A stretch of DNA of 64,000 nt from Symsagittifera roscoffensis (lineage: Eukaryota; Xenacoelomorpha; Acoela; Convolutidae): positions 250,001-314,000 of the forward strand of contig NC_087068.1 in the NCBI RefSeq assembly GCF_963678635.1, read 5' to 3'. The notes beneath the pieces were generated by a model. That model searched no databases. It had not been told where the DNA came from and worked only from the letters and a program-made list of their open reading frames with translations. Below, piece after piece: positions 39,902-50,654 of the stretch; the first letter of the stretch is position 1, and every line of letters starts with the position of its first letter. The translations under genes and the position numbers were made by a program.

Positions 39902-39968
39902 TGATGACCTGAGAAAACTCTTACTATGAAAATTAAAGAGAATAAATATGTCAAATTCTAGATATATT

Positions 39969-40318
39969 GAAGCGTATTGAATTGCTTCAGAAGCAATTCC
40001 ATTTTAATTACTGATTCTTTATTATCAGTTAAATTGAACCAACCGTAACATTGTGTCAAAGATGATAGATAAACTAATCAAACCTATGCAAAAATGCAAA
40101 GATAGTTTTCTCGAATGTTTTTTTCTAAAAGTTATCAAAAGTTCGAACACGTGAACAAAAAAGATATTCCTTCCTAATAACATATTTTGTTTTTTTTTGT
40201 ATACTTTTCCCAACAAAAAAAGCTAGTAATAGCAACTAAAAATTAGGAAAAAAAAACTTAGATCGATCTCAAAAAAATCTTCTGCACATATTCTCTCGCA
40301 TTGCACCGATCCACAATA
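39969..40318 (+). repeat. 5' LTR of the old element
   Basis: It aligns with 43087-43426 through shared blocks: GAAGCAATTC/AAAGCAATTC, TTTTTTCTAAAAGTTA/TTTTAGGTAAAAAGTTA, GAACACGTGAACAAAAA/GAACACGTTGACAAAAA, ACCGATC. It begins TG; the end reads ACAATA where the partner has ACAACA. Confidence 0.75.
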
Positions 40319-40319
40319 G

Positions 40320-40337
40320 TGGTGTCCAGACTGGAGC
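40320..40337 (+). other. Primer-binding site of the old element
   Basis: TGGTGTCCAGACTGGAGC lies one base inside the 5' LTR, begins TGG as required and resembles PBS sequences of other gypsy-type elements. The tRNA is not identified. Confidence 0.6.
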
Positions 40338-40379
40338 TGGCAATTCATTAAATGTTCTGAAATCTGAGGGGACAATGCT

Positions 40380-41210
40380 TTGGTTGATTGCTTTCCTTGG
40401 GAGAGCCCGCTCAGAGAAGGAGAGCGACAGTGCTGCAGAGGGAGCGTATCTCGCAGACTTTCAAAATACGAATTTCTTCCTCAGTCAGTGTTGAGTGCCA
40501 GCAATTTTGAAGAAGTGGATTCTTGTTTCGCAAAAAATCCTCATAGAGATCACGTTCAATGAGATCCACACTGTGGTACGAGATTACTGTAGACTCAGTG
40601 ACAATGTGGTGATTGCTGAGCGAGTCATCTTCCTATCGACAGTTCAGAATCATTTCGGGACATAAAAACATCGCTGATGCGGAAGACGATATAAAATCAA
40701 TGAAGCTCATCTCGTGACTAAGATCAGAAGATTCTAATTTCAAGTTATTTGAGGCAAAAAGAGGTTCAACAAAGTTAATTTTAATTGATATGAAAACTGT
40801 CTTACAGTTTAGCGATCAAATACAAACTAAGTTTAAAATAAAGAAACAATTGCTAACTTCTAAATCAACCTCCAGAAAACCGGAAATTGTTAATGAAGCT
40901 TACATTAGCGATAAATCGGATACAAAAAAGTGCGGATGAAAAAACCACTCGGGTATAAGTCTTATTCTTCAACCCGTAAGGAATGTAACTCATATGGTAA
41001 GACAGGAATTTTGCAAAAAAAGTGTCGACGTAAGTTCAGCAACAATAACACATGTAACAGTAGAATAAATAGGAGAGAAAACAGTCATGCTGATAGGGGC
41101 CAGTTCTCAGAGGGCGCTGTTTTTGCATCAAGTTTCATCGGCATTGTCGCCTCATGGAAAAGTGTCGTCATTGACGGCACTGAAGTGATTGGGCACTGGT
41201 GCTGATACAA
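40380..41210 (+). pseudogene. Gag remnant with CCHC-type knuckle
   Basis: Coding-like sequence is spread over all three frames. Near 40985-41035 a frame reads CNSYGKTGILQKKC, a zinc knuckle (C-x2-C expected) with its key spacing damaged. Upstream parts have the charged, helical look of a Gag capsid but no intact domain. Confidence 0.55.
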
Positions 41211-41689
41211 CGTTGATATCGTCATGTATCTGGTAGAAGCTTGGAAGACCTACTCTAGCTGGAACTGCTGGGAGTCTAGAGGCATACGACGGAGACAAAC
41301 TCTACATTAAATGAACAGCTTTTTGTGACCTGACATGAAATGGTCGAATCAACTCAAAGCTACTCCGGCACCCGGCAGTTGGGCGATCCAACAGGGATTT
41401 TGGACTACTTACCAAGTTAGTATCCGATACATTCGATACATGGGCTCTCAAATACTTTGTCGTCAGTCAAAGGGTACAAGGTCCAGGTGAAACTGTAGCC
41501 TGCAGCCCAATCATTTTTCTGCCAAGCACGCAAAATTCCGCTGCCAATGAAGGAGGCACTGAAAACAAAACTACAGTAAAGGGTCCGGCAGAGACTTTTC
41601 GAGCCAAGGTGGCCCAGAGGAGTTACCAAGGCATCTTCAGTAGTGTGGCACAAAAAAAAAAACAGTGAACTCAGACTTTGTGCCGAATA

Positions 41690-42990
41690 AAAATTTCACC
41701 TCAATGGCAAAAAAATGGACAAAGACTACCCATTATCCGACATGGAGACAATTTTCTACAACTTACATCGAGCCAAGTTCTTCGGCAAAATTGAATCAAA
41801 TCGCTTAAAATCAAATCGAGCTTAATGATGAAGAAAAAGAAGTGTGCAAAGTCAACACCCAACAGGGGCTGATCAGGATGTGTTGACTACCTCGATCTTT
41901 CAAAAGTGCATCGATAACACACTCAAAGACATCAAAGGCGTGATTATCCTCCAAGACGACCTGCTTGTCTACGGAGCATCACGCGAGGAACACCAAAAGC
42001 ATATGACGGCAGTTAATGGACATTTCCGAGAAACAAATCACAATCAGTGAGACCAAGTCTAACCCGAAACCACTAAAAAACTGTTTCCTTTTCAGGCTAT
42101 TCACTTTCAGCTGATGGATTGAAAATAGGCTTGTTGAAAAGATTCGGAGCACCAAGATAACCGCGAACCACAAAGAAAATCCATCATCTTGAGGACTGGC
42201 AAACTTCTACGGACAAATGGTTCCGAACTTCGTCACCAAGATGATCTCTCTCAATGATTTACAGAGTCAAGACTTCGAGTGGACTGACCAACACAACAAT
42301 GCCTTTCAGTGTATCAAACAAAAATTCTGCTGAAAATCAGACGTGCAACCCTTCTCCCTGGATAAAGATGTGACTGTGACCGTCAATGCTTCGGAGCAGG
42401 CAGTTGGTGGGTTCTCTCACAAGAATAACATCCAGTGATCTAGATTTTAAGGAAGCTAACATCCGCTGAGTGCAACTACTCCAACATAGAACGACAAGCT
42501 TTGGCAATCGTGGTTTTGGTCACGCGACTGACACTTTAATACTGAGGCGAAACTTCACTCTAGAAACAGATCACAAATCCTTGCAATACCTATTCGCGTC
42601 AGACGAAGGGTTAGTATACTAGCATCAGCTAGAAGAACCAGGTGGGCTAGGGCGCGGATGAGATTCGACTACAAACTGAAACATGTTCCAGGAGAGCAGA
42701 TCTCACATGTGGACACTTTGAGCAGACTGCGTTTCAAAGACGAGACACCAAAGGAGGAGAAAACATGTTTCTTTCAGAATGCCACACTCTTCGCATACAC
42801 TCAGACAATCAAGCTGAAAGACATAAAAAACGACATCCAATCGAATTGAACACATCACCCTGTGTTCGAACGGATATGAAGCGATGATTGGAGACCATGC
42901 TCAATAGCTGAATCACACTTCAAGAAGGATGCAGAGACCTTGACAAGACGAGAAGGCATCATCTATAGGGGCGTTGTAATTGCTCTGAGA
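41690..42990 (+). pseudogene. Reverse transcriptase and RNase H remnant
   Basis: At 41844-42050 a frame reads QKCIDNTLKDIKGVIILQDD followed by LLVYGASREEHQKH, the Ty3/gypsy palm motif with LQDD where the active site should be (F/Y.DD). At 42160-42330 thumb/connection sequence (LANFYGQMVPNF) and at 42360-42420 RNase H (VTVNASEQAVGG) follow. At 42658-42740 MRFDYKLKHVPGEQISHVDT and a following LSRLRF give the classic end of RNase H. There are many stops and shifts, and it is inactive. Confidence 0.8.
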
Positions 42991-43086
42991 AAGGTTGCTT
43001 GATGACCTGGCAGGTCACAAGACGTGGTTCGACTTTTTTCAAGATTCGAGTTCTCCCAGAAGGATTCGAGTTCTCCCATGATCTAT

Positions 43087-43426
43087 TGCACTGAAATAAA
43101 TCGGTTCAAAAGCAATTCTGAATTTTTAGCTGTCTTTTTATTATCAATTGAGTTTAACCAATTGTCACATAGATTCTGAAGATTTAATCAATTAAGCAAC
43201 CCTATCCATGATTGCGATGATTTTTCTTGTCGAATGTATTTTAGGTAAAAAGTTACTAAAAACGAGAACACGTTGACAAAAAGATATTTATCACTAAAGA
43301 TATAATTTGTTTTAGGTAGATTTTTACACATGATATATACCAATTAAATTGTATGTCCTTTATCATCCATATGAATTTCAGTAAAATCTTCATAACAAAT
43401 CTCTTGTCTTCTACCGATCTACAACA
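43087..43426 (+). repeat. 3' LTR of the old element
   Basis: Partner of 39969-40318. It begins TG (TGCACTGAAAT) and ends ACAACA. A purine-poor stretch, CGAGTTCTCCC (twice), precedes it, so no clear polypurine tract survives. Confidence 0.72.
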
Positions 43427-43501
43427 CCATTCGAGATCAAACTTTTCACTCATTTGTTTTGAAGCATATTGGCTTTCAACTCAATTTAAAGGTAAACTAA
43501 C

Positions 43502-43660
43502 AGGTTGACCTCCATAAACTAAAAAAGCTAGCCATAAAATTCCATACAATTTTTCCCTGAAAAATGTTAGTCAAAAAATTCTCATATAGGGGAATTGAAT
43601 GAGTAGCATTCTTTCCAATCAAACTGTATGACCATATATGTGCGTTTTATGACTAGCATG
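43502..43660. mobile_element. Fragment of the CATACAATT TIR family
   Basis: It starts GGTTGACCTCCATAAACTAA, matching the left end of the 54011 copy, with the characteristic CCATACAATTTTT and GGAATTGAATGAGTAGCATT patches, then fades out. Confidence 0.6.
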
Positions 43661-43764
43661 CTTCCATAATGGCTTTCCATTTTCCCTCCCCCTTGTCCTT
43701 TTATTGGTTTTTCTCGTTATCTAATTTTCTGCTATTTTGTGAGAATTTAACCCGGGCAGAAGTG

Positions 43765-44250
43765 CTCGACTCATGATTGTGCTCGACCCTGTTGGACTCA
43801 TGATTCGACACTGTTCGACTCTTGATTCGACTCTGTTTGACTCTATCGACCCTGTTCGACTTATGGTTCGACTCATTATTCGACTCTGTTCGACTCATGA
43901 TTTGACCCTGCTCGACTCTTGATTCAACCCTGTTCGACTCTATCGACCCTGTTCGACTTATGGTTCGACACTGTTCGACTCATGATTCGACTCTGTTCGA
44001 CTCATGATTCGACCCTGCTCGGCTCATGATTCGACCCTGTTCGACTCATGATTCGACCCTGTTCGGCTCATGATTCGACCCTGTTCGACTCATGATTCGA
44101 CCCTGCTCGACTCATCATTCGACCCTGTTCGACTCATGATTCAGCCCTAATCGACTCATGATTCGACCCTGTTCGACTCATGATTCGACCCTGTTTGACT
44201 CTATCAACCCTGTTCGACTCATGATTCGACTTTGTTTGACTATGATTTTC
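43765..44250. repeat. 22-bp tandem repeat around TTCGACTCATGATTCGACCC
   Basis: About 20 copies of a 22-bp unit, with variants in the dinucleotides after CTGTTCG/CTGCTCG and some units missing the CATGATT part. Because of this regular pattern the minus strand is open in long Ser/Asn/Arg-rich frames, which I treat as by-products. Confidence 0.88.
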
Positions 44251-44450
44251 GTTCGACCGTCTAAATTTGCGACGAAAATTAGTCTCCGTCCGACCGTGTC
44301 GATCGAATGAGGAGTCGAACGCCTCAACCCATGAAGCGAGATGATCTCAGAAAGACATCGCTGGAAGTTTTCACAATTATAATCTAAGCTATTCAGATCT
44401 TCGAGACCCGATGATGACTCTGATTTAATCTTAGTTGACTCAAAAGTCAA
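44178..44450 (-). CDS. Coding-looking fragment running into the 22-bp array
   Basis: From a TTG at 44450 the minus strand reads a Ser/Glu-rich start (STKIKSESSSGLEDLN), then SIDTVGRRLIFVANLDGRTK, then enters the array. The non-repeat part (44260-44450) has the balanced composition of an exon. There is no splice evidence and no recognised family. It may be the source sequence from which the 22-bp array expanded, since the array shares its GTCGAA/TTCGAC words. Confidence 0.25.
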   Translation of the reverse strand: MTFESTKIKSESSSGLEDLNSLDYNCENFQRCLSEIISLHGLRRSTPHSIDTVGRRLIFVANLDGRTKIIVKQSRIMSRTGLIESNRVES

Positions 44451-44853
44451 AAAGATAAATCAAAAAGTAACAAACAAATGGTGACATGTTTATATTTTTT
44501 GAAAAAATGCAAGCTCAAAAAATTGGGAACTCAAAACCTGATAAAAAACGTTTTGATTCAGTTGTCTGGGTTCACTTAGATTTTAATTGATGTTACAAGG
44601 AGAATAACTTGACTACTCGGTATATTCTTGGAAAATCAATCATATCACCCGGTTATACTATGGGCGATTTTGGTAAATTTGATGATTATGTTTTGGTCAA
44701 ACAACTCAGCATGTTTGAATTTACAGTACGTTAATTTTCACAAATTTCAAAAAGTTAACCCCCGCAACTTTTAGAAAATTGATCGCAGGTAGAATAATTT
44801 TTTGTATGTTGGAAACAAGAAAGCCTTTTTGGAGATGGAAAAAAAATGGCTGG

Positions 44854-45190
44854 CTAAAATGTCGAGATAACTTCAACGAATTTGACGCCATTCAGTTTTG
44901 CGTTGTCTGTCAGGTAACTCATTGTCCGTAGTACTTGAAGTTTCACCACTTGCCTGTTGAAACGAACCTTGACATGCTTCAATAGCAAAAAACCTGGAGT
45001 GAAGCTTGTGAGCAATCCATGAACCCATTTTATCAAGGCCCCTTCAAACTTGATTTGATATGTTCATCTCTTTCCTGGTTGTCAACTTGCTATAAGCCAA
45101 GAATTTTGATGCTCTATTTTTGCTTGCACTCACATCCAAATATAAACTAAGAAGCCGTTATGCAGATTTCATGACAAGTTTACTTTGTTA
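44854..45190 (-). pseudogene. Coding-like fragment, paralogue of 49114-49340
   Basis: A minus-strand frame of 60 codons (IKWVHGLLTSFTPGFLLLKH ... VKFVEVISTF) ends at 44854. The adjoining 45090-45190 aligns with 49250-49345 (shared words AGCCAAGA, ACATCCAAAT/ACATCTAAAT, CGTTATGCAGA). The two copies therefore descend from one gene or element. The family is unknown. Confidence 0.35.
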
Positions 45191-45700
45191 CTATTACCAA
45201 ATTATAGCATATTCTCCAATGGTTATTACTCTTACAACCAATTTTTGTAGTATAGTTTTTACAAAACATCTCCTTAAACCAATTATATTCATTATAATCT
45301 CCATTTTGCAAAGTCATTGTCATTGCAAAATTCTGTCACAGTAGCACAATTATATCACATTTTTACCTAATGGATTAATAAAATGCTGTCATTAACAAAA
45401 TCTCTGAACGTGAAATAAACTGTCACCTTTGGGCTCATCGGAAGACAAAGAATTATCACGAAACAACATTAGTTTCATATAGATCCATTTCTACAGTCTA
45501 TCAGAAACCCATTAAAGGTCTTTTTTCATTAGAGTTAACTTTAGAAAAGATGAAATTTTCAAAAAAAAACATGAAATAAAAATTTCACAACATTTTTTTA
45601 CAGATTTTTCTCTGAAAGTTATTCTCCAAAACTCTGAAGTTTTTTTTCTCACAATAGCTAGGTAAAAAGGTGACTTGAATTTATGGTTTAACTCAATTTA
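45191..45700. other. AT-rich spacer, no gene seen
   Basis: Only AT-rich, stop-dense sequence on both strands. Confidence 0.4.
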
Positions 45701-46820
45701 TAACAAATTCTAAGACGGATTAGATCACAAGCGAAACGATCACAAAATTGATCACTAGCGAAACGTTTCATATAAATTTGTCAAAACAGCAAACTTTTTC
45801 TTGGATGGAATAAAAAATGCTGCGGAAATTAGCCAGTTAAAAGCGGGAATTACAAAGTTAACGATTTTTTCCATCATGACCGTCAATCTTTGCATCTGTG
45901 TCACTAAGTCATTGTGCCGCAAGTTCTGCATCTGCAACTGAGTCGCCAGTTCATCAAGCCGCAAATTCTGCACCTTAATTTGCGGTGTTAATTCGTCCAG
46001 CTTCTGATCATTACTCGTCTGTATTCTTCTTAGCTCTGCTCCAGCTCATGTTGAGCCACCCATTTCCCAATAACCTTTTTTTGATCGAGACATGAGTTAA
46101 AACACACCCTGCAACTCTAATGTGGCCGTCTCCCGCTTCTTGATCTGGCAGTTTTTTTCGCCAGATCAAGAGACTGAGCTCGTGTTACCGCCTGACTGAA
46201 AGTTTCAAACTCCTCTCGTAGAAGTAGGTCTTGCAGTTTTGTGTCGTATATGCCATCTATGAACTGCTCACAGTTCATGTCATCTCTCGCTCATGCACCA
46301 TATTTCTGTTTCCACGTCACCTAGCGACCATACTCGTCTCGAAAACTCCCACAAGACTGCCTTCTCTCCTTGCATTTGACTCTTGAAATCAGCTCTGGCA
46401 GCCACCCGACTCTGGAAGAGCATGAACCGCTGATCGAGTTAATTCAGCGTCCTCCCTAAGGTAGGCTCCGGGAAGCCATCAACTTCCTCCCTGAAGTGGT
46501 CTGGCATGCTCGTAAACTTGTCGAGCGCCAAGTCCGTCAAACAGGTGGGCAGCATCAACCTTGCCTGCTCAACTAACCACAGGTTGCAATCGGCCACCCA
46601 GGCACATTGTTTCTTCCAGTCTGCCCAACTCTGGTAGTTACAAGAAGAGGGGAATCGATCTTACAGTATTGTTCAAATCCGAACATTCCCTGCTGCCTGT
46701 CAAAAGCATTAGCCGCTGCCACCGCAGCCTCAGCTATCATTGCACGCTCTACTTTGTTCATCTTCTGTTCAAACTATCTCGTTCAGCACAGTAGGTCTTG
46801 CTAACTACAATCCAGAAAAT
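45700..46820 (-). pseudogene. Gag remnant of a reverse-oriented LTR element
   Basis: Starting next to the primer-binding site, the minus strand reads an Ala-rich helix (VERAMIAEAAVAAANAFDRQ) at 46761-46573. Shifted frames follow with W-rich capsid-like sequence at 46640-46200 (around WKKQCAWVADCNLW and FREEVDGFPEPTL), recognisable as an LTR-retrotransposon Gag. Further down come coiled-coil repeats (VQNLRLDELATQLQ, MQNLRHNDLVTQMQ) at 46010-45755. Several stops and shifts are present. No pol is visible before the sequence becomes AT-rich, so the element is truncated or rearranged. Confidence 0.55.
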
Positions 46821-46839
46821 GGCCCACCCAGGAGCGCCA
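46821..46839 (-). other. Primer-binding site of the reverse-oriented element
   Basis: On the minus strand TGGCGCTCCTGGGTGGGCC follows one base after an LTR-like ...TCTACA end. TGGCGC starts are common in gypsy-type primer-binding sites. Its place between a Gag remnant and an LTR-like sequence supports the call. Confidence 0.65.
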
Positions 46840-46840
46840 A

Positions 46841-47850
46841 TGTAGATTTCGGGGATTAGCTTATCTACGCCTTTTCTCACACACTAACTTAGCGGCACTG
46901 CAGAGTGGTCTCTTTGGTAATGAATTCAGCGGTGCGACCGAGATTCACTACTATCCACAATCCCGAAAGGGTTAGTTGGTGGCACCTATTCCGTACGGTA
47001 TTCTGTTACTTGCCCCTTTGAGGCTGTCTCGTCCGCTCTCACGATCGCAAGACTTTCCAGTTCTAATTAAACTCAGATAAAAATTTGTCTAAACACAGCT
47101 CTAGGCGGCCACAGTATATTCTGGTAATCTAATAAAAAAGGGTCTGTGATCTATCAACACTTTTGCCCCATTGCAATTCAAATCCCGACTTAGCTAAAGA
47201 TTCTCTCTTCTCTAGAGAATCCTAATTAACGAATTACGCACAGTAATTACTCAAAACCACTCAGTCTGACATGCTTAAATTAATAGTGTCGCTATGGATC
47301 AATTTTCCTTAGAGGTACTTCAACTGATCCTTATAACTTCACAATTCCTAGTTCTCTAACTAGGAGAACCAACTAGACTCTAATTTCGCTATCTTTTCTC
47401 TAACTAACAACGAGAACCCAATTGCTCTCACTAATAGCCAATTATGTTCAACTTTTTTTAAATCTCAATACCAATTGTTCTCAAACTGATGAGAAACCAT
47501 GTTCGCTCTCACAGCAAAATTCTTCTCTCTAAGGGTAGGCTATTTGTTATTCTCTATAATGTTTGTCTATTTGAGTTTCAGTTTTTTTAGAGTTATGTCG
47601 TCCCTAAAAGTCCTGATATTTTCTGACGACACTTGTCTTTAAATCAAAATTCGTTATAAATATCTAAGTTTTGAAAATATCAATTACAGTTTCTTCAAAT
47701 CGAGTTATGTTTAATTAACCAATATCCCGAGGTTTTTATTTAATTATCTCATTAACGTTCTGACCTACCTGGGGTTGGAGAATATCCTTTTTACGGATCG
47801 GTAATTCATTCTAATCATCTAAAATTCCGATCTATACTCTGTTTAAATCC
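46841..47850 (-). repeat. Probable LTR of the reverse-oriented element (outer end uncertain)
   Basis: The inner end is well placed at TGTAGATTTCGGGG (46841), beside the primer-binding site. The sequence is unlike its surroundings, rich in short CTCTAACTA/ACTAGGAGAA phrases, and has no ORF. Where it ends on the outer side is not visible; 47850 is only the point where the copied segment Q (50184-50653) ends. No second LTR copy is in the window. Confidence 0.45.
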
Positions 47851-48088
47851 CGATTGCTAGCTATCAGGGAACGTTATTCACCTATTAGGGGTCAAATTGT
47901 ACCGATAAATCACTTACGGGGAGCTGGGTAAATATCCCGTCCATTCAAATTGTTTAGGAGACTCATTTCCCGTGCAAGGATCCTTTACTACCAGTTTTCT
48001 TTGGGACTACTGTTTTTTGGTCTGATTGAAATTCTATTATTATCTCATTCGCTAAGTCAGGTGGAACTCATTGTTTGGCAAGGCCAGT

Positions 48089-48340
48089 TTAATTAGTTCC
48101 TTTACTTCGATGCCATATTGTAAAAGCTATTAATCTTTCGGCTTCTGATTCAACTCCAAAAAGGTTAGATTCCTCCCTAATATTAGTAAGGTGAGAATTT
48201 TTTATACCCAAGGGCTGGAAGAAGGGGCAATACGTCACTTTCCGGTGTAAACCCCAAAGTTGTCTATGCAATTTTATTCCTAAACTCACAGAGATGATTT
48301 CAAGGTCACCCTTGGTCCACCCGAGGTGTATCTTCCACAT
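48089..48340 (-). CDS. Coding-looking minus-strand ORF, 83 aa, unidentified
   Basis: It begins at an ATG (MWKIHLGWTKGDLEIISVSL) and ends HRSKGTN. Composition is balanced and unlike the AT-rich background. The frame is also open upstream apart from one TGA directly before the ATG, and coding-like sequence continues beyond the stop towards 47980 (EIIIEFQSDQKTVVPKK), so this may be a slice of a larger decayed gene. I recognise no domain. Confidence 0.35.
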   Translation of the reverse strand: MWKIHLGWTKGDLEIISVSLGIKLHRQLWGLHRKVTYCPFFQPLGIKNSHLTNIREESNLFGVESEAERLIAFTIWHRSKGTN

Positions 48341-48431
48341 TCAGGTTTGGAATCTCAAAGGGGTTCTACCAATCAAGTTACATCCATGTCCCGTTTATAT
48401 TTCCCAGTCAGTCCATTTCTAATATCTATTA

Positions 48432-48722
48432 TCACTTTTTTCGGGAAAAATCTATTATCAAAGGAGCCGTCGGAGGGGTTTTACTTACCAGATCTCTTTT
48501 TCTGAGATGACTTGTAGTGTCTATTGCCGCCGTAAAATCGATATACCCTTGCTTAAAATTATTTGCGTAAAATGCCCTTTTCCGGTCTAAGAGGTGTTTC
48601 TCCCAAATGCTAATAACTTCCGGTCCAACCGCCTGATTTGGCTCAAATTGTAACAGAAGGTATACCTCGTTACTACCTATAGTATTCCAAAGTCTTGGCT
48701 CCCTGGATTCAGTGGGGGCCAA
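48432..48722 (-). CDS. Coding-looking minus-strand exon candidate, unidentified
   Basis: The frame reads WNTIGSNEVYLLLQFEPNQA, then IWEKHLLDRKRAFYANNFK and ends in a strong donor, GATCTG/GTAAGT, near 48495. After the donor the frame becomes low quality. It lies upstream, in minus sense, of 48089-48340 and may belong to the same gene. The proposed start at 48722 is a TTG, so the real start is elsewhere. The function is unknown. Confidence 0.35.
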   Translation of the reverse strand: MAPTESREPRLWNTIGSNEVYLLLQFEPNQAVGPEVISIWEKHLLDRKRAFYANNFKQGYIDFTAAIDTTSHLRKRDLVSKTPPTAPLIIDFSRKK

Positions 48723-49113
48723 GAAACGTCATCCGAAATTCGGGGTGGGGACCGAAAGAAGGGGTCCAGGGAATCTGGTGTTCTAAACTTAGGCTTCCCT
48801 CGTCTAGGTCTAAAACATACTTTATATTGGTTCCTTTCCAACTGCTGGTTGCTGATTTTTACTGGGGATATTTGCAGTTCCAGGAAATGTTATCTTTTGT
48901 GGCCGGGGGAACCGAGGGTCTGGATTTTGCGTGCCAGGGCCAAGTCATCTTTTAAGTCCGTCCTATGAGTTTCATAAAGCTAGACCCGTTAGTTTCCATG
49001 GGGGGGGGGGGTCCGCCGCTGATCTCACTTCGCCGGAGTTTTCCGCCAACCGAGTGACTATATCTTCGAGCTTATTTAAGACTTGATTGTTTGTTTACTT
49101 TTCTGCTTACGTA

Positions 49114-49340
49114 CTACTCTTTCACCTTCACTTTACTGCCTGCATTTCTCAAGGTAAACGCTTCATCGAATTCTAAGTCTGGGAAAATTCTTTGGATCAC
49201 TGATCCTGCAGACATGCTCATCGTTTTCCGGGTCGTCCCTTTGCTAAAAGCCAAGATTTTTTTGATTTGTGATGCTGTCGTTTTGGTTGTACCCACATCT
49301 AAATGTGAACTAAGCAATCGTTATGCAGACTTTATGTCAC
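49114..49340 (-). pseudogene. Coding-like fragment, paralogue of 45090-45190
   Basis: A minus-strand frame reads SHLDVGTTKTTASQIKKILA, then FPDLEFDEAFTLRNAGSKVK and ends KVKE. It is homologous at its upstream end to 45090-45190. It is too short to assign and looks like part of a small dispersed family. Confidence 0.35.
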
Positions 49341-49498
49341 TACTTTTTTTTGACTTTATTGGAATACTTTTCCTAATTTAACAGAAATTTTCACGCAAAT
49401 CAGAAATTATAGTTGATAATGAAATGATTTTTATCAGATATGTTCCCAATTTGAAAGACTGGTATTGAAAACTTATTTCAATCGATTATTTATGCATG

Positions 49499-50189
49499 AA
49501 ACTGTGTGCGACAATGCCTTATTTTACTTAGGGATTCCTGCTGACCCAAATCACTTCGAACCCGCCCGGAGAAAATTTTGTTCCCACTAGTGTTTCGTCT
49601 ACGGCCGTATATTGCTTTTGCTTGAAGCATCACTTTTGAAAAAATTGTAATAGCAAGTTGCGGAATTTCAAGAAAATTTATCGACAGTTTTTCATATCCA
49701 AGTATTTTCTTCTGGGCTTTGCTGAAACTAAAAAAAACTACGTATTAATCCAGCCTTTTATTGATATTTTTTGATGTGGAAAAAACTAGTTCTTTTCCTT
49801 TTCCCATTACCTTTTTTTCAAGTGCCGTAAACTGTATATCCTGAAATTTTATTGCAAAAGTTGTTGAGAATTATAAAAAAAAACCTTCAAACATTAATTA
49901 GGGCGTTTAAAACTGCAATTTCTTAGTTTCTGACTAAATCTGGTCTTTTTAATTATACGATGTTCAAATTCACATTTCAGCATGCAAAACATTTTTTTTT
50001 CTTTGTTTGGTTCGTTTAAAAATTGATACTCATGCTATCTTCACTTTCTTTTTGGAAAGTTGCCTTTTCTTGGAAGCTTTACAAAAGATTTGCATTTCAT
50101 TTGCAAAAACTAAAGAACAGTTTGCGCTCATTTTCAGAATTTTTAAAATTCTTTCTTGTCCTATTCGCTTGTTTTTTTTTTCAAATTTC
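49499..50189. repeat. Segment P, first copy
   Basis: About 691 bp, repeated at 50655-51347 with only a handful of differences (one T in a T-run, one G/A). It is AT-rich; its short frames (50007-50233) recur in the second copy and are not supported as genes. Confidence 0.93.
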
Positions 50190-50653
50190 GCTATCTTTTC
50201 TCTAACTAACAACGAGAACCCAATTGCTCTCACTAATAGCCAATTATGTTCAACTTTTTTTTAATCTCAATACCAATTGTTCTCAAACTGATGAGAAACC
50301 ATGTTCGCTCTCACAGCAAAATTCTTCTCTCTAAGGGTAGGCTATTTGTTATTCTCTATAATGTTTGTCTATTTGAGTTTCAGTTTTTTTAGAGTTATGT
50401 CGTCCCTAAAAGTCCTGATATTTTCTGACGACACTTGTCTTTAAATCAAAATTCGTTATAAATATCTAAGTTTTGAAAATATCAATTACAGTTTCTTCAA
50501 ATCGAGTTATGTTTAATTAACCAATATCCCGAGGTTTTTATTTAATTATCTCATTAACGTTCTGACCTACCTGGGGTTGGAGAATATCCTTTTTACGGAT
50601 CGGTAATTCATTCTAATCATCTAAAATTCCGATCTATACTCTGTTTAAATCCC
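50184..50653. repeat. Segment Q, copied from 47381-47850, between the two P copies
   Basis: About 468 bp nearly identical to 47383-47850 in the same orientation, with one small change in a T/A run. It joins P at a shared AATTTC (50184-50189). At the other side AAATCCC of Q passes into AAACTG of the second P with one extra C. Confidence 0.93.
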
Positions 50654-50654
50654 C

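Larger units (their letters stand above)
39969..43426 (+). mobile_element. Old, decayed Ty3/gypsy element with diverged LTRs
   Basis: LTR-like ends at 39969-40318 and 43087-43426 flank a primer-binding site, a Gag remnant with a knuckle, and RT and RNase H remnants on the plus strand. Almost all of the integrase is deleted, leaving only a short piece near 42950. Stops occur every few dozen codons. Its LTRs differ at perhaps a quarter to a third of sites by eye, so it is far older than the 18.8-kb element. Confidence 0.82.

Noticed and set aside
50007-50264. Duplicated 60-91 codon ORFs at 50007-50264 and 51164-51394
   Set aside because: They recur only because segment P is duplicated; the composition is Phe/Leu-rich from T-runs and both strands are open.
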